A stretch of 59,468 nt of DNA from Streptosporangiaceae bacterium (GTDB lineage Bacteria; Actinomycetota; Actinomycetes; Streptosporangiales; Streptosporangiaceae). The notes beneath the pieces are model-generated. The model did no database searches. It was given only the letters and a program-made list of their open reading frames with translations, and was not told where the DNA came from. The translations under genes were made by a program, and so were the position numbers. The stretch is from NCBI GenBank assembly GCA_019245115.1, contig JAFARZ010000395.1:1-59468 (forward strand). Reading direction: 5' to 3'. Numbering within the stretch: the first letter of the stretch is position 1; the number at the start of each line of letters is the position of its first letter. Shown in pieces: positions 23,224-31,596 of the stretch.

Positions 23224-23484
23224 TTGGCCACGGTGACAGTCAGGTATTGGGCGGCGGCCAAGGACGCGGCCGGCGTCGCCGAGGACACGGTCGAAGCGCG
23301 GACCCTGGCCGAGGCCTTGGACGCGATACTCGCCCGCCGGGGGGCGGATGGACGGCTGGGGAAGGTGCTGGCCGGGTCCTCGTTCCTTGTCGACGGCGCG
23401 GCCGCTGGCCGGCGTATACCGGCCGACCTGGTACTTCAGGATGCCGCGGTGGTCGAGGTGCTGCCGCAGTTCGCCGGCGGGTAA
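23224..23484 (+). CDS. MoaD/ThiS-family sulfur carrier protein
   Basis: An 86-residue beta-grasp protein: VTVRYWAAAKDAAGVAEDTV at the N terminus and the required C-terminal Gly-Gly (LPQFAGG) that becomes a thiocarboxylate. MoaD donates sulfur for molybdopterin; similar carriers serve thiamine or cysteine pathways, and no partner gene is adjacent to decide. The start is TTG 23224, with a weak GG-rich upstream region; a GTG three codons later is an alternative. It is divergent from glnR across about 90 bp. Confidence 0.8.
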   Translation: MATVTVRYWAAAKDAAGVAEDTVEARTLAEALDAILARRGADGRLGKVLAGSSFLVDGAAAGRRIPADLVLQDAAVVEVLPQFAGG

Positions 23485-23575
23485 AGCCAGGCTGTAAACG
23501 GCGGCCGGATTGCGGCACACTGGAGGGATTACATCCAGAGTGTATCCATCCGTGCACGTTCCGAAGTCAGTGAGC

Positions 23576-24244
23576 ATGAGCAGAGAACATGGTTCCTCGG
23601 GTCCAGATGACCCCTTCCGGTCGGATGATCTTTCTGCCGGTACCAACGGGGATAAACCGCCTGCGAGCGAATTGAACCACTCGCCCCGCCCGTACGTTCT
23701 TCATAGTGTGCCGAACGCGGGAACCGCGTCCCGCCAGGGGCGGGTGGCTGACGAAGCCTTTGTCAGGGCGCTCTACGCCGAGCATGGCGGTGCCCTGCTT
23801 CGTTATGCCCTTCATCTCATGAGCGGGGATAGGCAGCGGGCGGAGGATCTGGTGCAGGAGACCATTGTGCGCGCGTGGCGCCACCCGGAGGCGCTGGCCG
23901 AACGGCCGGCCCGGCCGTGGCTATTCGCCGTCGCGCGCAACCTCGCCGTCGATTCCTACCGGGCTCGGCAGGCGAGACCAACCGAACTCGGAGAGGCGGC
24001 GCTAAGCCTGCTGCCGTCCGACGATGACGCCGATCGCACGCTTGAATCGTGGGCGGTCGCCGATGCGCTCGCCTCGTTGCGCCCGGAGCACCGCCGGGTC
24101 ATCATCGAGACCTACTATCGCGGCTGCTCGGTTGCCGAGGCCGCCGCCACGCTGGGCATTCCCGCGGGTACGGTGAAGTCCAGGACGTTCTACGCGCTCA
24201 AAGCGCTCAAGCTCGCTCTGCAGGAACGGGGGCTGGCGCCATGA
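23576..24244 (+). CDS. ECF-family RNA polymerase sigma factor
   Basis: About 222 residues. A disordered N-terminal stretch of about 55 residues precedes region 2 (DEAFVRALYAEHGGALLRYA, RQRAEDLVQETIVRAWRHPE) and region 4 (ALASLRPEHRRVIIETYYRG, VAEAAATLGIPAGTVKSRTF). The gene overlaps the next by four bases, and that product has a zinc anti-sigma motif, so the pair forms a classic sigma/anti-sigma switch of the SigL type. The start is uncertain: the ATG at 23576 has poor ribosome signals, and a GTG near 23708 would remove the disordered region. Confidence 0.88.
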   Translation: MSREHGSSGPDDPFRSDDLSAGTNGDKPPASELNHSPRPYVLHSVPNAGTASRQGRVADEAFVRALYAEHGGALLRYALHLMSGDRQRAEDLVQETIVRAWRHPEALAERPARPWLFAVARNLAVDSYRARQARPTELGEAALSLLPSDDDADRTLESWAVADALASLRPEHRRVIIETYYRGCSVAEAAATLGIPAGTVKSRTFYALKALKLALQERGLAP

Positions 24245-24972
24245 CCGAAGCCTGGGACTGCGCCGAGGCCCGGGTATCACTCGGCGTGTACGTGCTCGGC
24301 GCGATCGATCCCGCCGAGCGCGCCCTGGTCGACGCGCACCTCGCCACCTGCCGCGACTGCCGTGACGAACTGGCCGGCCTGGCTGGCATCCCCGCGTTGC
24401 TGGCCCGGGTGAGCCCGGAGGAACTCGAGCGGATCAGCGGCGATGCGCCGCGCCTTGAGGAGCCGGCGCCTCCCGAGCTCATCGACACCGTGATCGACCT
24501 CGCCGCCGCGCGGCGGCGCAGGAGCCGTTGGCGGTACGCCGGGGCCGCCGCCGCGGCAGCGGCGCTCGCTGGCGGCATCTTCGGCGGCCTCGCCGCGTCC
24601 CGGTCTCCGGCGCCACTCGCACCCGCCGCCGCCTCGATCCCGTTCGGCCCGGGAAAGACCAACTGGGACCAGGCCACGGGAACAAACCCGACGGGTGAGG
24701 GTGTCACGGTTACCTATGCTCCGGAGAAGTGGGGCGAGGTGCTGGCCGCGAAGACCTGGGGAATCCCGGTCGGGACGAACTGCCAGCTCTGGGTGGTGCA
24801 CAAGGACGGGTCGCGCACCATGGTCACCCAATGGACGACCGCCGCCGACGAGGGCACGGTGGGGTACCCGGGCGGCATGTCCATGCCCGACACTGCCAAG
24901 GGCATCAAGAGCTTCCAGGTCACCGAGGGTTCGAAGCTGCTTGTCAGCGCCGAGGCCGACCCGGAAGACTAG
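24241..24972 (+). CDS. Zinc-binding anti-sigma factor, membrane-anchored
   Basis: A 243-residue protein. The N-terminal ZAS domain is visible: VSLGVYVLGAIDPAERALVD, then HLATCRDCRDEL with the H-x3-C-x2-C zinc site. A single transmembrane helix lies near residues 98-118 (YAGAAAAAAALAGGIFGGLA), followed by an extracytoplasmic domain of about 120 residues. It should sequester the upstream ECF sigma factor and release it on a redox or envelope signal. The outer domain, with WGEVLAAKTWGIPVG and TNCQLWVV, resembles anti-sigma-K C-terminal domains. Translation is coupled to the sigma factor by ATGA. Confidence 0.88.
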   Translation: MTEAWDCAEARVSLGVYVLGAIDPAERALVDAHLATCRDCRDELAGLAGIPALLARVSPEELERISGDAPRLEEPAPPELIDTVIDLAAARRRRSRWRYAGAAAAAAALAGGIFGGLAASRSPAPLAPAAASIPFGPGKTNWDQATGTNPTGEGVTVTYAPEKWGEVLAAKTWGIPVGTNCQLWVVHKDGSRTMVTQWTTAADEGTVGYPGGMSMPDTAKGIKSFQVTEGSKLLVSAEADPED

Positions 24973-25014
24973 CCCCCGGGGAATGCGGGCCGGGGTCACG
25001 GTGCTGTCCAGTGT

Positions 25015-25566
25015 ATGAACGGCGGGCTGATCGGGCTGGTTGTCGTGCTGATCGTGGCGACGGCGGTTGGTCTGCTGTTGCGTCGGCGCTCCGGCCGGTT
25101 CCGGGCCGTCGCCACTGCCCCAGCCGGCGAGGCAGCCCCGGCTGGTGAGTCCGCCCCGGCCGGTGAGTCCGTCCAGGAGTCAGCGGGGCGGTTGACGGCG
25201 GCGGATCTGGGGACAGGATTGGGACAACGGGCGACGCTGGTGCAGTTTTCCACTGCCTTCTGCGCGCCGTGCCGGCCGACCCGGCAGATCCTGGCCCAGG
25301 TGGCGGAGATGGTGGACGGTGTCGTGCATGTCGACATCGATGCCACGTCCCGGCCGGATCTGGTCCGGCGGCTGCGCATCAACAGCGCGCCGACCGTGTT
25401 CGTGCTGGGGCCGGACGGCGTCATCGCCAAGCGAGCCACCGGCCAGCCGCGCAAGGCGGACGTGATCGCGGCACTAGGTCAATTGGTGGACGGCCAGGTC
25501 GTAGAACACCGGCTGGCTCCGGTTCGCGTCGGACCTGGGAGTGACAGTCGGCCTGAGTCCGAATAG
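25015..25566 (+). CDS. Membrane-tethered thioredoxin-fold protein
   Basis: A 183-residue protein. One N-terminal membrane helix (LIGLVVVLIVATAVGLLL) is followed by a short basic stretch and an Ala/Pro/Gly/Glu linker with three near-repeats of APAGE. The thioredoxin domain carries a CAPC active site (FSTAFCAPCRPTRQIL) and cis-Pro region INSAPTVFVLGPDG. CxPC with one internal Ala is typical of thiol reductases. The side of the membrane on which it acts is uncertain. It lies between the anti-sigma factor and the sulfurtransferase operon. Confidence 0.85.
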   Translation: MNGGLIGLVVVLIVATAVGLLLRRRSGRFRAVATAPAGEAAPAGESAPAGESVQESAGRLTAADLGTGLGQRATLVQFSTAFCAPCRPTRQILAQVAEMVDGVVHVDIDATSRPDLVRRLRINSAPTVFVLGPDGVIAKRATGQPRKADVIAALGQLVDGQVVEHRLAPVRVGPGSDSRPESE

Positions 25567-25597
25567 CATCATGTTCGTGATCTGGAGGACAGAGAAC

Positions 25598-25669
25598 ATG
25601 CTGACCAAGCGGCGGGCGGTGGATTTCTGCCACGTCGCGACAGCGATCTGTCCGTGCTCCGCGCCCTGA
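25598..25669 (+). CDS. Cys-rich leader peptide (putative attenuator)
   Basis: A 23-codon frame with a strong GGAGGA 9 nt before the ATG. It reads MLTKRRAVDFCHVATAIC, then PCSAP and a stop: Cys at positions 11, 18 and 20. Short leader peptides with this RRAVD(L/F)CR-like pattern recur upstream of sulfur-metabolism operons in actinomycetes. It ends 64 bp before the DUF4395/sulfurtransferase operon. The likely mechanism is translation-coupled attenuation sensing cysteine or Cys-tRNA. No single obvious terminator hairpin was seen in the gap. Confidence 0.6.
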   Translation: MLTKRRAVDFCHVATAICPCSAP

Positions 25670-25733
25670 AAATCGGCGAACCCGCCACGAGCGTGCGGGT
25701 GGCCACTGCCATTTGGTGGCGAGGAGCACAATC

Positions 25734-26213
25734 ATGGAGATTGACCCACGAGGCCCCAGGTTCGGAGCGGCGATAACGACTGTCGTCCTGGCGGTCGTCA
25801 TGATCACGCAGAGCGGCTGGCTGCTGGCGGCCCAGTTCCTGGTGTTCGCGATCGGAGCGGTGGCCGGTCTGCGGTATGCGCCGTATGGCATGCTCTACCG
25901 CCTCTTGGTCCGGCCGCGGCTGGGTCCTCCGGCGGCTACCGAGGCAGCAGGACCGCCTCGGTTCGCGCAGGCCGTCGGCGCGGTGATCGCGCTGGCCGGT
26001 GTCATCGGCTTCGCCATGAGCGCGGGCGTCGTGGGCACCGTATTCACCGCGCTCGCCCTGGCCGCGGCGTTCCTCAACGCGGCATTCGATGTGTGCCTGG
26101 GTTGCCAGGCCTATCTGTTCATCCAGCGTCTATTCAACCAGCGTCTATTCAATCAGCGGACACAGCTGTCCACGCAGCGGGCGGCCGGTCCTGACCGGGA
26201 GGTATATCAATGA
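25734..26213 (+). CDS. DUF4395 membrane protein
   Basis: A 159-residue membrane protein with about four helices. DUF4395 hallmarks are IDPRGPRFGAAITTVVLAVV near the start, a Pro-rich cytosolic loop (RLGPPAATEAAGPPRFAQAV) and a Cys pair, FDVCLGCQAYLF. Partners of sulfurtransferases in actinomycetes often have this domain, and the CxxC suggests persulfide or redox chemistry at the membrane. The ATG at 25734 has GAGGAG 7 nt upstream. The C terminus contains a small tandem duplication (QRLFNQRLFNQR). It overlaps the next gene by four bases. Confidence 0.82.
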   Translation: MEIDPRGPRFGAAITTVVLAVVMITQSGWLLAAQFLVFAIGAVAGLRYAPYGMLYRLLVRPRLGPPAATEAAGPPRFAQAVGAVIALAGVIGFAMSAGVVGTVFTALALAAAFLNAAFDVCLGCQAYLFIQRLFNQRLFNQRTQLSTQRAAGPDREVYQ

Positions 26214-27052
26214 GTCGTTCCGACGTCCTGGTGGACGCCGACTGGGTCGAGGCCCATATCGGTGAGCCTGGTGTCGTTCTCGTCGAGGTGGACGAGGACA
26301 CCAGCGCCTACGACAAGGGTCACATTCCGACCGCGGTGAAGATCGACTGGAGGAAGGACCTGCAGGACCCGGTCCGCCGGGACTTCGTCGACCGGACCGG
26401 ATTCGAGGCGCTGCTGTCTGCCCGTGGCATCTCCAACGACGACACCGTCGTGCTGTACGGCGGTAACAACAACTGGTTCGCCTCGTACGCGTACTGGTAC
26501 TTCCGGCTGTACGGGCACCAGAACGTCCGTCTGCTGGACGGCGGCCGCAAGAAGTGGGAGCTGGACTCGCGCGAGCTGAGCACCGACGTCCCGCAGCGCC
26601 CGGCCACCAGCTACACGGCGTCCGAGCAGGACGCCTCACTCCGCGCGCTGCGCGACGAGGTCATCGCGGCCATCGGTAAGCGCAACCTCGTGGACGTCCG
26701 GTCGCCCGACGAGTTCGCCGGCCGGCTGCTCGCGCCCGCCCACCTGCCGCAGGAGCAGGCGCAGCGTGCCGGGCACATCCCGACCGCGCGCAACGTGCCG
26801 TGGTCCAAGGCGGCCAACGAGGACGGCACGTTCCGCTCCGACGACGAGCTGCGCGAGCTGTACGAGAAGGAGGCGGCCCTGGACTTCGCCAAGGACACCA
26901 TCGCCTACTGCCGGATCGGCGAGCGGTCCGCGCACACCTGGTTCGTGCTGCACGAACTGCTCGGCCTGCCCAATGTGAAGAACTACGACGGCTCGTGGAC
27001 CGAATACGGTTCGCTGGTCGGCGTCCCGATCGAGCTGGGAGAAGCCCGATGA
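26210..27052 (+). CDS. Thiosulfate sulfurtransferase (rhodanese), two-domain
   Basis: A 280-residue protein with an inactive N-terminal rhodanese domain (DVLVDADWVEAHIGEPGVVL, YDKGHIPTAVKIDW) and a catalytic C-terminal domain. The active-site loop CRIGERS has the nucleophilic Cys near residue 234. It transfers sulfane sulfur from thiosulfate or similar donors to thiol acceptors, and matches the actinobacterial CysA/SseA type. It is translationally coupled at both ends: ATGA overlap with DUF4395 upstream and with DUF1416 downstream. The upstream Cys-rich leader suggests regulation by sulfur status. Confidence 0.92.
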   Translation: MSRSDVLVDADWVEAHIGEPGVVLVEVDEDTSAYDKGHIPTAVKIDWRKDLQDPVRRDFVDRTGFEALLSARGISNDDTVVLYGGNNNWFASYAYWYFRLYGHQNVRLLDGGRKKWELDSRELSTDVPQRPATSYTASEQDASLRALRDEVIAAIGKRNLVDVRSPDEFAGRLLAPAHLPQEQAQRAGHIPTARNVPWSKAANEDGTFRSDDELRELYEKEAALDFAKDTIAYCRIGERSAHTWFVLHELLGLPNVKNYDGSWTEYGSLVGVPIELGEAR

Positions 27053-27360
27053 CTTCTGCGAACGAGGGATGCGGGGCGCCCGCTGGCGGCGTGGCCGCAT
27101 CCGCGGCGGCTGGCGACCAGGCCGTGGTGGAAGGGCGTGTCATCCACGATGGCGCGCCCGTGTCCACCGGTTACGCGCGGCTGCTCGGCACCGGTGACGA
27201 GTTCGTGGCCGAGGTGCCGCTCGGCGACGACGGCGGGTTCCGGTTCTTCGCTGCTCCCGGCTCATGGACCCTGCGCGTGCTCGCCCCGGGCGGCCTGCGC
27301 GCGGAGCGCTCCGTAGCCGCCGACTACGGGCAAGTGACAAAGGTGGAGGTCACGGTCTGA
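27049..27360 (+). CDS. DUF1416 family protein (SseC-like)
   Basis: A 103-residue protein. The N terminus has one Cys (NEGCGAPAGG), and a beta-sandwich of about 80 residues follows (AVVEGRVIHDGAPVSTGYAR, FFAAPGSWTLRVLAPGG), resembling a carboxypeptidase-regulatory/transthyretin-like fold. Genes of this family sit next to sulfurtransferases throughout actinomycetes, where the protein is assumed to assist sulfur transfer. The biochemical role is unknown. It ends 16 bp before a strong terminator hairpin. Confidence 0.85.
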   Translation: MTSANEGCGAPAGGVAASAAAGDQAVVEGRVIHDGAPVSTGYARLLGTGDEFVAEVPLGDDGGFRFFAAPGSWTLRVLAPGGLRAERSVAADYGQVTKVEVTV

Positions 27361-27375
27361 GTGAGCAAAGGGGTT

Positions 27376-27406
27376 GTGGCCGTCACGGTGTTGCCGTGAC
27401 GGCCAC
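27376..27406. terminator. Strong hairpin between sulfur operon and convergent GntR gene
   Basis: GTGGCCGTCACGG and CCGTGACGGCCAC form a perfect 13-bp stem around the loop TGTTG. It lies 16 bp after the DUF1416 stop and 9 bp before the end of the convergent regulator gene. There is no T-run; in high-GC actinomycetes such stems commonly terminate without one. Confidence 0.8.
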
Positions 27407-27414
27407 GCCTAGAC

Positions 27415-28080
27415 TTAGCTTGTATCGATCGCGACCCGGAACAGCTCCGGTTTCAGGATCACGATCGCCAGCCCCGCGGGTTCCCGTGTCTCCGCGTCGT
27501 CGAACCTGACCGTCACCGTGATGACGGGTTGCCACCGTAGGAGCCCCAGAGCACGGCCATCGGCCGAGCGCGGCGGGCTCATCTCCACGCTCACCGCGGC
27601 CACCGGGAGCGCCAGGTTCCCCGTAGGGTCCAGCAGATAGGCGGTGGAGACGGCCACCGGATCGCCGTCCGCTGACCAGACGCTGCGGATCGTGTGAACC
27701 GGAGCGTCGTCCGGCCAGCCGAGCGTGACGGCAACATCGTGCGGCGCTTCGCGCCGTGACACCTGCCGGGTCTGCCGGCCGATCGCATTCCCCATCGGGT
27801 CAAGGCGCGTGCCGAGCCCGCCAGTGCCCTCCACCGCAAGCCAGTCCGCCGCGGGGCTGGCCCGGTACACCTGCCCGTCCGGCAGCCGCCGGACCAGCGA
27901 TCGCTGCACGAGATCGCCGATCGCCGCGTCGATCGCGTCCAGATCGGCGTTGTACTTCTTGGCCAGCGCGCTGCGCCGGGGCAGTCGCCAGCCGGGCTCG
28001 TGATGGGTGAGCGCCGCCGCCAGTTGATCGGCAATCGGCTGGGCGTCGATCGGATGGCTGACCTGTTCCGCATCCAACAA
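27415..28080 (-). CDS. GntR-like regulator with UTRA-type domain (paralogue 1)
   Basis: A 221-residue protein. Residues about 13-75 form a compact winged helix (PGWRLPRRSALAKKYNADLD, AIDAAIGDLVQRSLVRRLPD, GQVYRASP). The C-terminal domain resembles UTRA effector domains (LGTRLDPMGNAIGRQTRQVS, GLAIVILKPELFRVAID). It is clearly paralogous to the protein at 33418: both share PGWRLPRRSALA, RRLPDGQ, GLGTRLDPMG and PELFRVAI. The start is TTG 28080 with GAGGG 6 nt upstream. PHO-box-like repeats lie 60-100 bp upstream on its strand. The effector is unknown. Confidence 0.8.
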   Translation of the reverse strand: MLDAEQVSHPIDAQPIADQLAAALTHHEPGWRLPRRSALAKKYNADLDAIDAAIGDLVQRSLVRRLPDGQVYRASPAADWLAVEGTGGLGTRLDPMGNAIGRQTRQVSRREAPHDVAVTLGWPDDAPVHTIRSVWSADGDPVAVSTAYLLDPTGNLALPVAAVSVEMSPPRSADGRALGLLRWQPVITVTVRFDDAETREPAGLAIVILKPELFRVAIDTS

Positions 28081-28139
28081 CGACTGCCCTCACGCGTGGT
28101 CGATTGATGTCTCCGGGCGCGCGCCTGCCCGTCTCGCCA

Positions 28140-28183
28140 TTGATATTCATCGAAGGTGAATAAAAGGTGAACTAAAGACGAAC
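28140..28183 (-). promoter_or_regulatory. PHO-box-like direct repeats upstream of GntR paralogue 1
   Basis: On the minus strand four consecutive 11-bp units can be laid out: GTTCGTCTTTA (28183-28173), GTTCACCTTTT (28172-28162), ATTCACCTTCG (28161-28151) and ATGAATATCAA (28150-28140). The middle two match the GTTCACC core of actinobacterial PhoP direct repeats. They precede the regulator start by 60-103 bp and also lie 5' of pstS. Confidence 0.65.
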
Positions 28184-28347
28184 GAACTGGCCGATTCCTG
28201 GGTCAGGTAGGTAAACGCCGAGCCCTGCACGGCGGTGAGGTCGTGGTAACGATTGCGCTACTGCCCGGTTGGCGTATCATCACAACGGACCCAGGACCTG
28301 CGGATACGTAGTCGCGGTGGCAGCAGGGTCCGGTTCGTACACCAGAA

Positions 28348-28391
28348 GTTAACCTTTTATCCGCCATTTATCCATTCGAGGTTTACCCGTC
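28348..28391 (+). promoter_or_regulatory. PHO-box-like direct repeats upstream of pstS
   Basis: Four abutting 11-bp units occur: GTTAACCTTTT, ATCCGCCATTT, ATCCATTCGAG and GTTTACCCGTC. The first and last fit a degenerate GTTCACC core. The array is 114-157 bp upstream of the pstS start, suiting activation by the PhoR/PhoP system in phosphate starvation. The rest of 28081-28504 contains no gene. Confidence 0.6.
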
Positions 28392-28504
28392 GATACCGTC
28401 AGCGTCGGCAAACTGTACTCGCACACCATATTGACAGGCTGACGGCCGTCTGTACTGCTCATCGCGGCCGGGAGAACGCGTAAACCCATAAGGAGAAACA
28501 CGAT

Positions 28505-29629
28505 ATGCACCTTCGACGTAGACCGCAGGTCCTGACGGTGGGGGGCGCCCTCGTCGCGATGGCTCTGTCCCTCGCCGCGTGCTCTTCGTCGAGCTCCTCC
28601 ACGCCGCCCAGCGGATCCTCGTCATCCGGCAGCGGCTCCGCGCCGGCTGGTGGCTCATCCTCTTCGGCCGCCGCGGCCAGCGGCACCATCAACGCCGCTG
28701 GGTCGACGTTCCAGACGAACTTCCAGCAGACGGCCATCCAGGCCTTCAAGCAGAGCAACCCCAGCATCACCGTCAACTACGACCCTGTCGGCTCCGGCAC
28801 TGGCCGCAGCGACCTGTACAAGAACACCGTGCTGTTCGCCGGCTCTGACTCGCCCATCCCGAGCAAGGAGGCGTCGGAGGTCCCCTCGGGAAAGACGGTG
28901 CTTTACTTCCCGGTCCAGATCGGCCCGATCGCGATCGCCTACAACCTGCCCGGCATCAAGGGCCTGAAGCTGGATCCTGCCGTCCTCGCGCAGATCTTCC
29001 AGGGCCAGATCACGAGCTGGAACAACTCCGCGATCACGGCGCTCAACCCGGGCGTCAGTCTGCCCAGCACCGCGATCACCCTGGCCGTCCGCTCCGACTC
29101 CTCCGGCACGACGCAGAACTTCTCCGACTACCTCGTCATGGCCGCGGGCAGCGCGTGGAAGCTCGGCACCAGCTCGACGATCAAGTGGCCGTCCACCGCC
29201 CACGAGGCCAACGGCGGTAATGGTGTGGCGCAGGCTGTCAAGTCCACCTCGGGCGCCATCGGCTATGTGGACTTCTCCACCGCCACCGCTTCTGGCCTGG
29301 AGGCCGCGTCGATCAAGAACTCGGCCGGCCAGTACGTGGCGCCCTCCAGCTCCGCGGCGACCGCGGCCGCATCGCAGGTCACCCCGAAATCGGACCTGAC
29401 CTTCGTCACGGTCGACCAGGGCGGCGCGTCCTCTTACCCGATCACCTACCAGTCGTGGGACCTGGTGTATGCCAAGCAGCCGAATGCGAACGACGCGAAC
29501 CTGCTCAAGGCCTACCTCGGTTACCTGCTCGGGCAGGGCCAGAGCCTGCTTTCTCAGCTGAACCTCGCGCCGCTTCCGGCGAGCATCGACTCGATGGCCA
29601 AGGCGCAACTGTCCCAGATCACCTCGTAA
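28505..29629 (+). CDS. pstS: Phosphate ABC transporter substrate-binding lipoprotein
   Basis: A 374-residue protein. The signal peptide ends in a lipobox (LSLAAC, Cys about 25) with a Ser/Gly-rich linker. The PstS fold follows: GSTFQTNFQQTAIQAF, NYDPVGSGTGRSDLYKNTVL, FAGSDSPI, and the phosphate-loop region VRSDSSGTTQNFSDYLV. It captures phosphate outside the membrane for PstCAB. The ATG at 28505 follows AAGGAG. It is the first gene of the pst operon, with PHO-box-like repeats upstream. Confidence 0.95.
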   Translation: MHLRRRPQVLTVGGALVAMALSLAACSSSSSSTPPSGSSSSGSGSAPAGGSSSSAAAASGTINAAGSTFQTNFQQTAIQAFKQSNPSITVNYDPVGSGTGRSDLYKNTVLFAGSDSPIPSKEASEVPSGKTVLYFPVQIGPIAIAYNLPGIKGLKLDPAVLAQIFQGQITSWNNSAITALNPGVSLPSTAITLAVRSDSSGTTQNFSDYLVMAAGSAWKLGTSSTIKWPSTAHEANGGNGVAQAVKSTSGAIGYVDFSTATASGLEAASIKNSAGQYVAPSSSAATAAASQVTPKSDLTFVTVDQGGASSYPITYQSWDLVYAKQPNANDANLLKAYLGYLLGQGQSLLSQLNLAPLPASIDSMAKAQLSQITS

Positions 29630-29673
29630 AGGTAAATCCTCGTGACACACACAGTCCGGCCCGTTTCACCGTC

Positions 29674-30663
29674 ATGAGAGCCGTGACTCAGGCGGATCCG
29701 GCCAAGTCGGCCGGATCCGCCGGCCCTCTCGCGCACCGCCGGCCGCTCGGTGACCGTGGTTTCCAGCTCCTGGCGCTCGTGGCCGGCCTGCTGGTCCTGA
29801 TCATCCTGGTCCTCATCGCCGTCACGACGGCCCAGCAGTCCACGACGTGGTTCACGACCGCCGGCTTCAAGGGAATCTTCTCCACCGACTGGGACCCTGG
29901 GGCCAGCAAGTTCGGCGCGATGGCGTTCGTCTACGGCACGGTCATCAGCTCGGTGATCGCGCTGATCATCGCCGTGCCGGTCAGCGTCGGCCTCGCGCTG
30001 CTGCTGACCGAGGTGGTGCCTCGCCGGTGGGCACGCCCCATTGTGTACGTCATCGACCTGCTCGCCGTGGTGCCGTCGGTGGTCTGGGGTCTGTGGGGCA
30101 TCCTCGTGTTCGTCCCCTGGCTCCAGCCCATCTACGTGTCCATCGCCTCAGGAGTCAACGGCGTCCCGGTGCTTGACACGCTGTTCGGCGGCCACAACGT
30201 CCAGGGCGCCGCGTTCTTCACCGCCGGCGTCATCCTGGCCGTCATGATCACCCCGATCATCACTTCCCTGTCCCGTGAGGTCATCGCGACCGTGCCGGCG
30301 ATCGACCGGGAAGGCGCGTACGCGCTGGGCGCCACCCGGTGGGAGATGATCCGCGGCGCGGTCTGGCCGCACAGCCAGGGCGGCGTGGTCGGCGCGGTAC
30401 TGGTCGGCCTGGGCCGGGCGATGGGCGAGACGATCGCGGTGGCGCTCGTCATCGGCGGTTCACCCGAGGTCACCGGGCATCTGTTCTATCCCGGCCACTC
30501 GGTCGCCGCGGTGATCGCGCTCGAGTTCGGCGAGGCCACCGGCGGGGAGTTCCGTGCCGCTCTGATCGGGCTCGGCCTGGTCCTGTTCGTGCTCACGATC
30601 ATCGTCAACTTGGCTGCTCGCGCGATTGTGGAACGCTCCGCGCGGCGCATGAGGGGGGCCTGA
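29674..30663 (+). CDS. pstC: Phosphate ABC transporter permease PstC
   Basis: A 329-residue, six-helix permease. A basic cytosolic N terminus is followed by the first helix (LLALVAGLLVLIILVLIAVT). The ATPase-contact EAA loop is visible as DREGAYALGATRWEMIRGAV. The ATG at 29674 has no Shine-Dalgarno. It overlaps the stop of an 11-codon GTG frame (29642-29677) that does have AAGG upstream, so translation may be coupled through that mini-frame. It ends one base into pstA (TGATG). Confidence 0.92.
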   Translation: MRAVTQADPAKSAGSAGPLAHRRPLGDRGFQLLALVAGLLVLIILVLIAVTTAQQSTTWFTTAGFKGIFSTDWDPGASKFGAMAFVYGTVISSVIALIIAVPVSVGLALLLTEVVPRRWARPIVYVIDLLAVVPSVVWGLWGILVFVPWLQPIYVSIASGVNGVPVLDTLFGGHNVQGAAFFTAGVILAVMITPIITSLSREVIATVPAIDREGAYALGATRWEMIRGAVWPHSQGGVVGAVLVGLGRAMGETIAVALVIGGSPEVTGHLFYPGHSVAAVIALEFGEATGGEFRAALIGLGLVLFVLTIIVNLAARAIVERSARRMRGA

Positions 30664-31556
30664 TGACCGCCGCTTCCGAGCAGCCAGCGGTCGACCTGCG
30701 GGAGCCGGCCGGCTGGCGGCGCACCAAGAACCAGATAGCGACCGTCGCGATGTGGGTCGCGCTTGTGGCTGCCCTGGTCCCGCTGGGCTTCGTGCTGGTT
30801 ACGGTGATCCAGAAAGGCGCGGGCGCCATCAGCTGGCAGTTCCTGACCAGCAGCACGATCCCGCCGAACATCCTTCCGCTCGGCGTCGGCGGCATGGGCC
30901 CGGCGGTCATCGGGACGCTGATCATCACCGGCTTCGCCGCGCTCATCGCCATACCGCTGGGCGTGCTTGGCGCGATCTATATCAACGAGTACGGCGGCAG
31001 GGGACTGCTCGGGCGGGTCATCGCGTTCATGTCGGACGTGATGACCGGCGTGCCGTCGATCGTGATGGGCCTGTTCATCTACACGCTCTGGGTGCTCCAC
31101 TTCGGGTATTCGGGCATGGCCGGCTCGTTCGCCCTGGCCTGCCTGATGCTCCCCATCGTGATCCGGTCCAGCTACGAGATGCTCCGCCTGGTGCCGAACA
31201 GCCTCCGTGAGGGCAGCTACGCCCTGGGCGCCACCAAGGCCAGGGTCACGCTGACCGTGGTCCTCCCCGCGGCGCTCGGCGGCATCGTGAGCGGCTCGCT
31301 GCTCGCCGTCGCCCGCGCCGCTGGCGAGACGGCGCCGCTGATTTTCACCATCCTCATCGTGGAATCCACGAACACCAACCTGTTCAGCGGCCCCAATACC
31401 GCGTTGTCCACGCAGATCTTCGCGAACGCGCAGTCGCCCTACGTCGGCGCGCAGGCACGAGCATGGGGCGCGGCGCTCACGCTCATCGCCATAACGTTCA
31501 TCCTGATGATCGCCGCCCGCCTCGTCACCGCGCGTTTTACCAGATACGAGCGCTAG
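30663..31556 (+). CDS. pstA: Phosphate ABC transporter permease PstA
   Basis: A 297-residue membrane protein, partner of PstC in the phosphate channel. It has a helix near residues 28-50 (VAMWVALVAALVPLGFVLVT), INEYGGRGLLGRVIAFMSDV, a TGVPSIVMGLFIY segment, and the EAA loop REGSYALGATKARVTLTVVL. The start codon overlaps the pstC stop by one base. About 40 bp separate it from the ATPase gene. Confidence 0.93.
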   Translation: MTAASEQPAVDLREPAGWRRTKNQIATVAMWVALVAALVPLGFVLVTVIQKGAGAISWQFLTSSTIPPNILPLGVGGMGPAVIGTLIITGFAALIAIPLGVLGAIYINEYGGRGLLGRVIAFMSDVMTGVPSIVMGLFIYTLWVLHFGYSGMAGSFALACLMLPIVIRSSYEMLRLVPNSLREGSYALGATKARVTLTVVLPAALGGIVSGSLLAVARAAGETAPLIFTILIVESTNTNLFSGPNTALSTQIFANAQSPYVGAQARAWGAALTLIAITFILMIAARLVTARFTRYER

Positions 31557-31596
31557 GGAATGTCTCTCACGGAAGGCCGTGTTTAGGGGAGAAGAC

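Noticed and set aside
29642..29677. 11-codon GTG frame with AAGG upstream of pstC
   Set aside because: Too short and featureless to call a gene; kept only as a possible translational coupler in the pstC note.
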